DNA of 64,000 nt. It comes from Siphonodentalium dalli (Eukaryota; Mollusca; Scaphopoda; Gadilida; Siphonodentaliidae). Position numbers and translations under genes: made by a program. This document shows, piece by piece, positions 24,053 to 35,229 of this stretch. Within the stretch, counting starts at the first letter, position 1. Each line of letters begins with the position of its first letter. The notes under the pieces were generated by a model. It did not search any database and was not told where the DNA came from. It was given only the letters and a program-made list of their open reading frames with translations. The stretch lies in the NCBI GenBank assembly GCA_032622095.1, contig CP136068.1:161283465-161347464 (forward strand). The letters run 5' to 3'.

Positions 24053-24330
24053 TCATTATGTGTATTTTGCTTCTTTGTTGATTATAATGATGACTTAACG
24101 TTCAATGTATCAAAGGAGTACTTATTCTGTTGGATAATTTAAGACACAGATCGTCTGCGTATGTCACCGGGTGCCACGGTAACCTCAACTCAAAGTGACG
24201 CCTCTATGAGCACAGAACATACACATACTGTGACCTAAACAGAAAAGACATTTACAAATGACCAATCGCTGACTGAGCAGCAACAAGTCACGATGCACGT
24301 GGCCACAGCCCCGGACTGACGTCACGTGCA
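24053..24330 (+). pseudogene. Relic of a second Thr-rich exon
   Basis: Immediately after the array, 24055-24112 copies the intron end before the good Thr-rich exon (TTCTTTGTTGAT, ATGATGACTTAACGTT). An acceptor-like ACACAG follows at 24144-24149. Read in the same phase (phase 1) the next codons give a Thr/Ser-rich peptide (SPGATVTSTQSDASMSTEHT) before a stop, then more Thr-containing codons and another stop. No good donor was found. The intron match is the stronger evidence; the coding relic is tentative. Confidence 0.4.
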
Positions 24331-25523
24331 ATAACTATAGCTGAATCATTGTACCATGTATATTTCTATACTTCAATCGAAGTTCAAAGACATCAAATGA
24401 TCAATCTGCAACTGACATGAACATGCACTTGTCCTCGTGGTTCGATTGGATTGAGTGTTTTTTTTTTTTTACTTTTATGTTGAAATAATTTAAATGATTG
24501 GTAAACACAGACAACTTAAGCAATAATAATTGTAATGTATTTATTTAAATCGGATTCCACAGTCACAATTTTTATAGTCGGTGAAACCGTGTTCGTGAAT
24601 ATAAAATCATCATTAATCATATTGGATCGCTGAGGAAGCTTTTTCAACAGTTTTGTGAAAATACCAAAAGCAGAAAAGCTTACCGAGCACCAACCCGCAG
24701 ACCATCTTGAATCTTCGCTACATATCATATTCATACGTAGTAATGACGTTGCTTGTCATCAATTTAGATATAACATCATTTATGACGACATTTATCGCGA
24801 CTACGTCATCTACGCCCTTCGATCACAATATATTTCACAGCAATATTAATGCAAGTCAACGCATGCATCATCAACTCATTGGCTTTACAGTTTACTTCTC
24901 CAAAATAAAACGATCATTTAGCGATGCTTCTTTTTAAGATGGAACCTTACACTCATTGTTGAAAGACATGTTCAAAAATCCAATTGCCAACTGAAATGTG
25001 CGTGACGTAATTTTTTATTTCGGAAGTTTGCGATTGAATAAAAGTGTGTGACTCACGCTCTGGAAAGTTTTATTCACTAATGTCGGTCGATATTGGGGAA
25101 ACATTTACGTACATCATTACTGTTTTGTTTACCAAAATGACAACGCTGCGAGCAGGCTTCTCAATGGTACCAGTATCGGTAACGGAACCGTCGGTACTTG
25201 GAACTTTTCACGGTACCGGTACTGAGTGTTGATTACCGCGGGACACGGCACTAGCCGGAATCGAATTAGTAGTATATATACATTTGTATGAGCGATGGAT
25301 AACTAGTTTTTTATATTAAGTACAGAGTTAACAAAACCAAATTATAACCGCGGTTTGTTATTGCTAAATAAATGGTGCTTATATATATTAATATTGATTG
25401 TTTCGCAAACTTCCGCAATAAAAAATTACCAAACGTAGTGGGCAAAATGATCACCATACAGATGGGTAATTTATCTAGAAATTTATAAGCGGCAGGGATT
25501 GAAGACAAGGATGGCCTTCGTTA
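24331..25523 (+). other. Intron sequence between the two Helitron arrays
   Basis: No exon recognised. Around 25165-25230 GGTACC and CGGTA recur several times (GGTACCAGTATCGGTAACGG, CGGTACCGGTAC), a small degenerate palindromic cluster. The sequence before 25524 ends ...GTTA, which is the left flank of array 2. Confidence 0.5.
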
Positions 25524-25549
25524 TCTATATATATATTTTGAGACTTCCG

Positions 25550-25583
<34 letters not shown>

Positions 25584-26492
25584 GGTACTTCATAGAATCG
25601 AAAACGGCTGCGCGGATCGAGGTCAAATTTCGTATATAAGGGTAAAAAGCCACGGGGATCGCCGACGTCGCATTTTGGACAAGCTCTGATCACTCATTCT
25701 CCACTCCGAATCAATAAAATCACCGCAAACACGGCGGGGGTTAATCGGGTTGATATTCGCTCGCGATCCAAGAGGAGTAACTCTACATTTTTTTTTATCT
25801 GTATATGTATATTTTTATATCCATATTCATTTTAAACTGCTAAACCCGTTGAGCCAAAACTTGCTAATACCTCCCAAAATATATAATTAACATTTTCTCA
25901 TATATACATTTCTTGTTACGGCTGAAAATCTTAGTCTATTTTCAATATATTCATATAAACAAGCTCTAAACTTACACCCCTCGATTCGTGCTAACTCACG
26001 CACCTTATATGGCTGCTAAAATTTAGTAAATACGAGTCAGTGCGATACGTCCCTGAATCTGACGGGACTTCCAAGCCGTGAATGCCAACAACAACAACAT
26101 CGTTGGCATACCTCTTTTAGGGACGGGTATCATAATTCCTCTTGATTAAAAAGACAGAATTAACTCATTAAAAAATGCGTGTTGCCCCAAGCCGCGAATG
26201 CCAACAACAACGACATCGTTGGCATACCTCTTTTAGGGACGGGTATCATAATTCCTCTTGATTAAAAAGACAAAATTAACTCATTAAAAAATGCGTGTTG
26301 TGTGATTCTTATGTCTGTCGTTCCTAGGAACGGGGGAAATTTTCATCGGGTCGGTTTGTACCTTAAATCATACCTCTTTTAGGGACGGGTACCATAATTT
26401 CTCTTGATTAAAAAGGCACAATGAACTCATTGAAAGGCCAACAAAATGTCATGTTTCGGACCAACGCCGCCAGTGGCGGGTTAACCTGCTAG
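25524..26492 (+). mobile_element. Helitron unit 2.1 (969 bp)
   Basis: Left boundary of array 2. Contains two tandem copies of a module of about 113 bp (26085-26310) with GCCAACAACAAC and CATCGTTGGCATACCTCTTT, itself a small hairpin. A long left part is shared with unit 2.4. Confidence 0.75.
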
Positions 26493-27529
26493 TCTAAAAT
26501 ATATTTTGAGAACTACGTATATATATATTTATGTATATATGTGTGTGGGTAAAAAACCACGGACAGCGTCAGCGTCGCGTTTTGGAGAAGCGCAGAGCAC
26601 GCGTTCTCCACTCTCAGTCACAAAAAAACGGCACTGCGGTGGTTAATCAAGTGATAATTTAATGAGCGTTGTATATGACGTGTCGCTATAAAAGAGCGTT
26701 TGTTTACAATTCAACGCAACGTTATCGCTCGAAATTTAGCATCGAAAAAATTTAATTTCTTTTATCAAAAACATAATTACGTGCTGGACTCTGTCAATTT
26801 AAGAATATGTAAGTATTATAAACATATACACCAAGTCTCAGCTTAAAATTTTGAAAAATAAGAGTTTTATCGACATAAATCGATTTTAATGGGAAATCCT
26901 ATGTTAAAATTTAGCGTCGAAAAAAATTAATTTCTTCCATCTACAACATAATTATGTGTTGGACTGTGTCATTTTAAGAATATATAAGTATTACACGCAG
27001 TCACACGAAGTCTCAGCTTGAAATTTTGAAACATAAGAGTTTTATCGACATAAATCGATTTGAATACGAAATCATGTGTTAATACATTTTGGGGCTCAGC
27101 TGTTCTTTGTGTTTTCTAAGCTGCTTCATATTGGGCCCCAGGGTTATTATTTTCGATAACTCGGGACGGGTCAACCGATTGAGCCCAAACTTGCTACCTA
27201 TGGGTACATTTGTCCCGAAAGTGTCACGGACGGGTCAAATCGTGACCCCGATGTGACATTGACCTTCAAACTGGTCAATTCAAGGTCAAATTGGGTAAAA
27301 CTGGCGGATTTCTGTACTTTTGTCCGGGGATTGTTTTGGGCGGGTCAAATCATGACCACGACCTGACCTTGACCTACAAAATTGTCAATTCAAGGTCAAA
27401 TCGGGTAAAACTTGCTGATTTCGACGAAATTTGGTACAAATGCAGCACAAGTGTCTCGGAACCTGTTGCAATTGCTTTTTCGAACAAAGCCATGGGACGA
27501 ATGCCGCCAGTGGCGGGCTAACCTGCTAG
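26493..27529 (+). mobile_element. Helitron unit 2.2 (1037 bp)
   Basis: Has an internal tandem duplication of about 176 bp (26730-26905 and 26906-27080; AAATTTAGC, TTTTATCGACATAAATCGAT). It also carries two blocks (27240-27300, 27355-27410) with CTTGACCT and TTCAAGGTCAAAT facing each other. Confidence 0.75.
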
Positions 27530-28665
27530 TCTATCTACTATATAATTTGAGACTTCCGTATATATATATGTGTGTGTATATATGTGGGTACTTCATGGAA
27601 TCCAAAACGCGTGTACAGATTGAGCTCAAATTTCGTATATAAGTGTAAAATTCCACGGACACCGTCGTGGTCGCGTTTTGGAGAAGCTCAGAGCACCCGT
27701 TCTCCAATCTCAGTCACAAAAAACGGCACGGCGTGGGTTAATCAAGTGATTATTTAATGAGCGTTTGTTTTTGACGCATCGCTATAAAGAGCGTCTGTTT
27801 ACCATTCAACGTTATTGGCATCTGCAGAGAGATATACGGGAACATTGAGTGGTTTCCTATGCGGGGAGATTTATTGGATGCCATAGTACTCTTACAACAT
27901 CATTGGTATAGTATGTATGACACTTAGGTCAGGGCTTAGGGGGGTAGTTATAGGCAAAATGCTTCTCAGAAATCCCGGTTACAAACCAACACTCACAATT
28001 TCGTATTTACGCAAACGTATACGGGAACAAGTGCTTTCCTATTTTTAGAATGCAACACATGATACCAAACAAAATTACGTCGCGTTGGTGGTGGCGTTCA
28101 CGACGGATTAATTGACTGTCCGCTCTTTGCGAGGATGGGGTTCACGACGGTATTAACTTTGCGGGGACTATTGACCATCTCGTAAGGGTGGACAGCCTCT
28201 GTCAGGGGCTGCTCAATGGCCACGGGCAGGTTAACAAAAATCATACCTCTTCTGGGTCTGGGCGTGTATAGACATGAGAGTGTTGTGTTCCTAAGAACGC
28301 GGAGCGTGTTGTGTTCCTAAGAACGCGGATCGGGTAAGTTTTTCCGCACTAGGTGAGCTCAAACTTCGTATATAAGTGGAAAAACACACGGGGATCGTCG
28401 ACGTCGCATTGTGTGAAACATTCTTATGTCTGTCGTTCCTAGGAACGGGGGAATTTTTCATCGGGTCAGTCTTAACCTTCAAACGGGTACCCACAAATTA
28501 TATATTGTGACCCCGACATGACCTTGACCTTGAAACTGATCAATTCAAGGTCAAATCGGGTAAAATATTGAAAAACCCAATATTAACTCATTGAAAAACA
28601 CAAACAAAACATTGTCATGTTTCATGTTTCTGACCAAGCACGCCAGTGGCGGGCTAACCTGCTAG
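27530..28665 (+). mobile_element. Helitron unit 2.3 (1136 bp)
   Basis: Begins TCTATCTACTATATAATTTG. The middle resembles 22490-22700 of unit 1.7; the right half is nearly identical to the truncated unit 1.1. Confidence 0.75.
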
Positions 28666-28689
28666 TCTACTATATAATTTGAGACTTCC

Positions 28690-28735
<46 letters not shown>

Positions 28736-30085
28736 ATATATGTGGGTACTGCATGGAACGAAAACGAATGGTCGGATCGAGCTCAAACTTCGTACATAAG
28801 GGTAAAAATCCACGGCGATCGTCCACATCGCATTTTGGACAAGCTCTGATCACTCATTCTCCACTCCCAATCAATAAAATCACCGGAAAGACGGCGGGGG
28901 TCAATCGGGTTGATATTCGCTCGCGATCCAAGAGGAGTAACTCTACATTTTTTTATATCTGTATATGTATATTTTTATTATCCATATTCACTTCAAACTG
29001 CTAAACCCGTTGAGCCAAAACTTGCTAATACCTCCCAAAATATAGAATTTACATTTTCTCATATATACATTTCTTGTTACGGCTGAAAATCTTAGTCTAT
29101 TTTCAATATATTCATATAAACAAGCTCTAAACTTACACCCCTCGATTCGTGCTAACTCACGCACCTTATATGGCTGCTAAAATTTAGTCAAAACGAGGCA
29201 GTGCGATACGTCCCTGAATCTGACGGGACTTCCACTGCCTTCTCCTTTGACCATCTCGTAAAGGTGGGGGTCACTCCCAAGTCGTGAAAACCAACAACAA
29301 CGACATTGTTGGCGAGAAAATAATTAGTTCAAATTACTAAATCCACACAATGCTAATTTTCTCTTTACGGCAATGTGAGAATCTTCGGGCAAGAATTTTC
29401 GGGTGGCCACCAAGCCGTGAATGCCAACAACAACGACATCGTTGGCATACCATCTTTATTAAAAAGACAGAATTAACTCATTAAAAAATGCGTGTTGCCC
29501 CAAGCCGTGAATGACCATCTCGTAAAGGTGGGGGTCACTCCCAAGCCGTGAATGCCAACAACAACGACATTGTTGGCGAGAAAATATTTACTAAATCCAC
29601 ACAATGCTAATTTTCTCTTTACGGCAATGTGAGAATCTTCTGGCGAGAATTTTCGGGTGGCCACCAAGCCGTGAATGCCAACAACAACAACATCGTTGGC
29701 ATTCCTCTTTTAGGGACGGGTATCATAATTCCTCTTGATTAAAAAGACAGAATTAACTCATTAAAAAATGCGTGTTGCCCCAAGCCGCGAATGCCAACAA
29801 CAACGACATCGTTGGCATACCTCTTTTAGGGACGGGTATCATAATTCCTCTTGATTAAAAAGACAAAATTAACTCATTAAAAAATGCGTGTTGTGTGATT
29901 CTTATGTCTGTCGTTCCTAGGAACGGGGGAAATTTTCATCGGGTCAGCTTGTACCTTAAATCATGCCTCTTTTAGGGACGGGTACCATAATTTCTCTTGA
30001 TTAAAAAGGCACAATTAACTCATTGAAAAGCCAAAAAAATGTCATGTTTCGGACCAACGCCGCCAGTGGCGGGCTAACCTGCTAG
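28666..30085 (+). mobile_element. Helitron unit 2.4 (1420 bp, longest)
   Basis: Contains a (TA)n tract (28690-28725), a left half shared with unit 2.1, and several copies (29235-29880) of modules with GCCAACAACAACGACAT, (C/A)TTGTTGGC and CTTTACGGCAATGTGAGAAT. The length comes from repeated internal modules. Confidence 0.75.
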
Positions 30086-31036
30086 TACTATATATTTTGA
30101 GACTTCCTTATATGTGTACTTTATAGAATCGAAAACGGCTGGCTCGATTGAGTTCAAACTTCCTATCTAAGGGTAAAATCCCACGGAGACCGTAATTGTC
30201 GCGTTTTGGAGAACCTCTGACCACCCGTTCTCCACTCTCAGTCACAAAAACGGCACTGCGGTGGTTAATCAAGTGATAATTTAATGAGCATTTGTTTTTA
30301 CGCATCGCTATAAAAGAGCGTTTGTTTACAATTCAACGCAACAGAGATATACGGGAACAGACGCAGTTGATTTACAATTCTTTGCTAATAGCTAGACTGC
30401 CATTCGTTCGAGTTGTTTTAGATCTACAATTCAACGCAACAGAGATTTACGGGAACAGACGCTGTTGATTTACAATTTTTTGTGAATAGCTAGACTGCCA
30501 TTCGTTCGAGTTGTTTTAGATCAAACAATATTCTCTGTCGCACTCATATTTCGTCATGAACGAATCTTGGTAATCGATCTATTTTTAGAACGCAACACAT
30601 GATACCAAACAAAATTACGTCGCGTTGGTGATGGGGTTCACGGCGGGGTTAATTGACTGTCCGCTCTTTGCGGGGACTATTGGCCATCTCGTAAGGGTGG
30701 ACAACCTCTTGTCAGGGGCTGCTCAATGGCCACGGGCAGGTTAAACAAAATCATACCTCTTTTATGGACGGGTATCATAATTTCTCTTGATTAAAAAGTC
30801 TGTCGTTCCTAGGAACGGGGAAGTTTAGGACGGGTACCATGAATTAACTCATTGAAAAACAAAGAATGCGTTGTCTGTTGTTCCTAGGAAGGGAGGATTT
30901 CATCCGGTCAATTATTCCGCCAGAAAAAGGCACAATTACCTCATTGAAAAAAAATAATTCAAAAAATAATTCAAAAAATAAAATATTAAATGTCATGTTT
31001 CTGACCAACCATGCCAGTGGCGGGTTAACCTGCTAG
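30086..31036 (+). mobile_element. Helitron unit 2.5 (951 bp)
   Basis: Contains a direct duplication of about 95 bp (30331-30425 and 30426-30522) with CAATTCAACGCAACAGAGAT and TGCCATTCGTTCGAGTTGTT. Confidence 0.75.
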
Positions 31037-31827
31037 TCTACTATATATTTTGAGAACTACGTATATAAATATATAAATATATGTGTCCTTTATAGACTCG
31101 AAAACGGCTGGCTCGATTGGGCTCAAACTTCCCATCTAAGGGTAAAAACCCACGGGAATCGTCATCGCGGCGTTTTGGTGAAGCTCTGAGCACTCACTCT
31201 CCACTCCCAATCATCAAAATCACCGTCCTCGGCACTGCGGGGGTTAAGGCAGTCACGCTCTTTATATTAATCAAATTTGGTGTTGTTAACCGAGTAACGC
31301 TCTTTATTGCCATCGGCGTTGCTAAACGGTCACCTATGCGTACGAAACTACGGATGCAAAACGCACCGGAACGGCGGAATGCATTTATCTTGATTAAAAA
31401 GGCAGAATTAACTCATTGGAACATAACAAATGCATGTCGTGTGATTCTTATGTCTGTCGTTCCTAGGAACGGGGGAGATTTTCATCGAATCGTACCTCTT
31501 TTAGGGACGGGTACCATAATTTCTCTTGATTAAAAAGGCAGAATTAACTCATTGAAAAACAAAAAATGCGTGTTGTGTGATTCTTATGTCTGTCGTTCCT
31601 AGGAAGGGGGAGATTTTCATCGGGTCAGTTTTTCCGCCCGATGTACCGTAAATCATACCTCTTTTAGGGACGGATACCATCATTTCTCTTGATTAAAAAG
31701 GCAGAATTAGCTCATTGAAAAACAAAAATTAAAAAATTAAAAAGGCAGAAATAACTCATTGAATAAAAATAATTTTAAAAATGTCATCTTTCTGACCAAC
31801 CACGCCAGTGGCGGGCTAACATGCTAG
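31037..31827 (+). mobile_element. Helitron unit 2.6 (791 bp)
   Basis: Near-copy of unit 1.8 in the other array, but with one fewer internal module. The 138-codon frame 31117-31533 is shared with 23196-23612 because the DNA is shared; it has no recognisable protein content. Confidence 0.75.
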
Positions 31828-33164
31828 TCTCCTATATATTTTGAGACTTCCTTATATATGTGACTATATATATATGTTTGTACGTTATAGAATCGAAAAC
31901 AGCTGCACCGATCGAGACCAAACTTCCCATCTAAGGTTAAAAATCCACGGGAATGGTCGTCGCGGCGTTTTGGAGAAGCTCAGAGCAATCGTTCTCCACA
32001 CTCAGTCACAAAAAACGGCACTTCGGGGTTAATAGCGTTGATAGTTCCTATCCGCAGTGTCGTTGACACATCTTCCATATTTGGGTTCGTTAACCGGTTA
32101 ACGCTCTTTATTCCCTTCGGCTTTCGCATACTGAACGGGGGACGGCGTTTGTTTACGTTATCTGGAACTCGATTCCTGGGAACGGGGACATTTTCATCGG
32201 ATTAGACCCCTACGGCATCCCCACGGCAATTTTAATTCACATTCCCAACACATAGCAGGGACAAATATCTATTAGCCAGCATCAATGCGAGTCTTGTGAC
32301 GTATTAATTCAAAGGCTTTCGATCAAACAATATTCTCTGTCGCACTTATATTTCGTCATCTACGAATCCACTGCAATCGACCTATTTTTAGAACGCAACA
32401 CATGGTACCACAATTACGTCGCGTTGGTGATGGGGGTGCACGGCGGGATTAATTTTAATATGTCATGTTGGTAACACTATCTAGCCGAGAATTCCTCAGA
32501 CCTACAGACGAATGCGACCAGCAAATTTCAAAATTGGTCACTTGACCTCTCCGTGAATATCTTTTGGGAAATTCCAGGGAATGCCGATTGAGCTCAAACT
32601 TGCTACCTACGGGACGTGTCATATATATGCGTGTGTCCGTTATAGACTCGAACCGATTGGACTCAAATTGCTAAATACGGGAAGTGTCATTGACGGGTTC
32701 ATTGAAAAACAAACAAAAACGGGTAAAATTGAAGAAAAAAAAAATTCGATTAAAAAATTAAAAAGGCACAATTAACTCATTGAAAACCCAAACAAAAATC
32801 GGGTAAAATTGAAAAACAAAAATTTCAATTAAAAAATTAAAAAGGCACAATTAACTCAATGAAAAACCCCAAAAAATCGGGTAAAATTGAAAAACAAAAA
32901 ATTCAATTAAAAAATTAAAAAGGCACAATTAACTCATTGAAAAACCAAAACAAAATCGGGTAAAATTGAAAAACAAAAAATTCAATTAAATAATTAAAAA
33001 GGCACAATTAACTAAATAATTAATTAAAAAACTTAATTAAAAATATAAAAAATTGTCATGTTTCTGACGATTGCCGCCAGTGGATTATCTCATTGAAAAA
33101 CAAAAAGTCATGTTTCTGACAAAGCCATGGGACGAACGCCGCCAGTGGCGGGCTAACCTGCTAG
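31828..33164 (+). mobile_element. Helitron unit 2.7 (1337 bp)
   Basis: Begins TCTCCTATATATTTTGAGAC. Near the right end it has about four A-rich tandem modules of 70-80 bp (32695-33015; AAAAAGGCACAATTAACTCA, CGGGTAAAATTGAAAAAC). A partial extra hairpin (GCCGCCAGTGG, about 33073) precedes the true end at 33161-33164. Confidence 0.75.
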
Positions 33165-33789
33165 TAGATCATAAATGAGAAATAACGGTTATAAAACTGA
33201 AAATTCCTCAAGAATATACAAATAGTATGGTATAATGATAGTGTACATGCGATATTATCCACAAAACACACTTTTTGTGAGCCGAGCTTTTGTTTACACA
33301 CAGCACATAAAGAGTGAGCGAAAAGCAAAACACCCAACACCGTGGCGGTTGTTTTAGGAGTGATTCACGGTGACACCGAAATCTTGAGTGGAGAGGAATA
33401 GCGAGCGCTATACCGGTATGTGGTAAACAATTTGGTGGCACGTCTTAACCAAATTTCAGTTAATGGGATACCCGGTGTCAATGGAGTGTTTTGTATATCG
33501 CGTACTGTTTACTTACTGTACTGTAACGATTTGGCGTTTGTTTATTTAATTTAATTTAATTTATGTTCATAAAGAGCGTTTGTGTAGAATGTCTAAAAAA
33601 AAAATAACACCACCACTAAGCATACTGACCCCCATACTGCGCGTTTTAGGCCCAAACATAATTATTTTGTGTTACTCTTTGTGAATATCCAATATCATAA
33701 TAGTTCGTTTGGGAATAGTATTAACAGTGTATATAACATCAGCGATTGTGAGAAAATCTGAATCGGTATCCATCGTTGCTTAATTCCAG
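33165..33789 (+). other. Intron sequence before the first lectin exon
   Basis: AT-rich, no recognised exon or repeat apart from an A-run at 33595-33604. Confidence 0.6.
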
Positions 33790-33972
33790 CATGTCCAACT
33801 GGTTATCGTAGTGAGAAGGCCAGTGGACAAACCATTTGTTTCAAGGTTGTACTGGAAAAGATATACACTTACTACCAGGGGCAGTCGGCGTGTGGTGGAG
33901 ACGGTGGTCATTTACTGCGAGTGGATAATATGACCATCTGGAACATCATGTCGGATGTGCTTAATGAAGCTA
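33790..33972 (+). CDS. C-type lectin domain exon, N-terminal half
   Basis: This 183-nt exon lies between TTAATTCCAG and GTGAGT, phase 1 at both ends. Its 61 residues fit the first half of a long-form C-type lectin domain. CPTGY opens the domain, and its cysteine pairs with the one in TICFKV. YYQGQSACGGDGGHLLRV is the conserved helix with the cysteine that pairs with the last cysteine of the domain, and IWNIMSDVLNEA precedes the strand encoded by the next exon. N-M-T is a possible glycosylation site. The Thr-rich exon ends in G and this one begins with CA, giving an in-frame Ala. Carbohydrate binding depends on the second half at 41966. About 7.6 kb of the previous intron is Helitron array. 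Confidence 0.9.
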
Positions 33973-35229
33973 GTGAGTATAAGTATAATATTTATTAATT
34001 ACTATATACCATCTATTGGGATAAAACATATGAACTCTTTAATAAAGGTGGTTTCCATGGTCAGATAACATATCAACATACAAAGGTGGCAATTCTATCA
34101 GGTTATGAACTTGTGATGCGGTTCCACAAATCTCCAAAGATCGCCCATGGTTTAGAGTGTTTATGGTTTCATTACGCATATTACAGACGAAGAAAAGAGC
34201 GTTCTTAATTTCCGCTGCTTATAATCATCGTATGTCTCGTATATCATTTTGGATCTTCGTGTGGGATATTTGCGGTGCATGTATGTTACCAGCGAGGTTA
34301 ATTACAATTCATCAACATGATTGTCCCATATTCGCCTCGTAGATAGATAACTGGCTTAGAAAATTTGAGTAATTTGGTTACGATACTTTAATTAAACTGT
34401 TTTCTGAAAGTCGTTTCTAAATTGCAACATAATTAGTAAATGTGTAAGTTGTTTTGCGTCCCAGGATAATATTTGGATACTGTTGTTGTCATATATGCAT
34501 ATCCAACCAACCAAATGATACCAACAATTCCATTACCTAATCGTGCTGAAGATTTACGACCAACATTAATAGGCTAAATAGGGTTTGTGGTCTGCTTTGG
34601 TCAAAATATGGTCAACATGTTAGATTAATTTTAAGGTTGACTACATGTAATGTCTCTTTTTAAACGGATGTGGCACGATAGGTCAAATCCCAAATGATCC
34701 CAACAGTTACATACCAACACACTGACGAGCTCCGATCACATGCGTCGATGCAGCGGTGACAATATATGTTTTGTTTCTGATACGGTTCGATAAATTGGAG
34801 ATCGGTTCGGATTTGTGCCGATTAATATATCAACGGTCGCGTATAACATTGCAACTTTATACAGTGGGAAGAACAGGTAGAGCTGTATTCACTCTGAAAC
34901 GTTTATATTACAATTCATAATTATGATATCAGCGCAGACAAATGCAGTGGTTGGCGTTTTGCACAGTATCATGTCAAGATAACGAATTGTACCTTTTCCT
35001 GACATCGAGCGTTATTCCGATTCCTGAATTCCAATGAATACAAATTGCACCGCTTTTACTTGGGTTCTGATTATTGTGCTCGAAGTTGTATTGTTTTTAA
35101 GACTTCAATACCTCTTTCTGCATGGGCCATATAATGCTCGTATTACAGAAAGGTTGTTCAGTTTGTATCTGGAAATATTCAACAGCGACTATTATTAAGT
35201 ATTCATATTCATACGACACTATAGGGACA
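33973..35229 (+). other. Intron sequence
   Basis: AT-rich, no exon or clear repeat until the LINE fragment. Confidence 0.5.

Larger units (their letters stand above)
25524..33164 (+). mobile_element. Helitron array 2: seven head-to-tail units
   Basis: Seven elements of the same family as array 1. The array begins TCTATATATATATTTTGAGA after ...GTTA and ends CTAG before TAGATC, so the array as a whole sits between an A and a T as expected for Helitron insertion. Internal junctions are direct CTAG|TCTA or CTAG|TACTA. Units range from 791 to 1420 bp through gain and loss of internal modules. No coding capacity was found. It fills the intron before the first lectin exon. Confidence 0.8.

Noticed and set aside
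23196-31533. Matching 138-codon frames at 23196-23612 and 31117-31533
   Set aside because: The similarity is explained by shared non-coding Helitron DNA. There is no recognisable domain, and other units break the frame.
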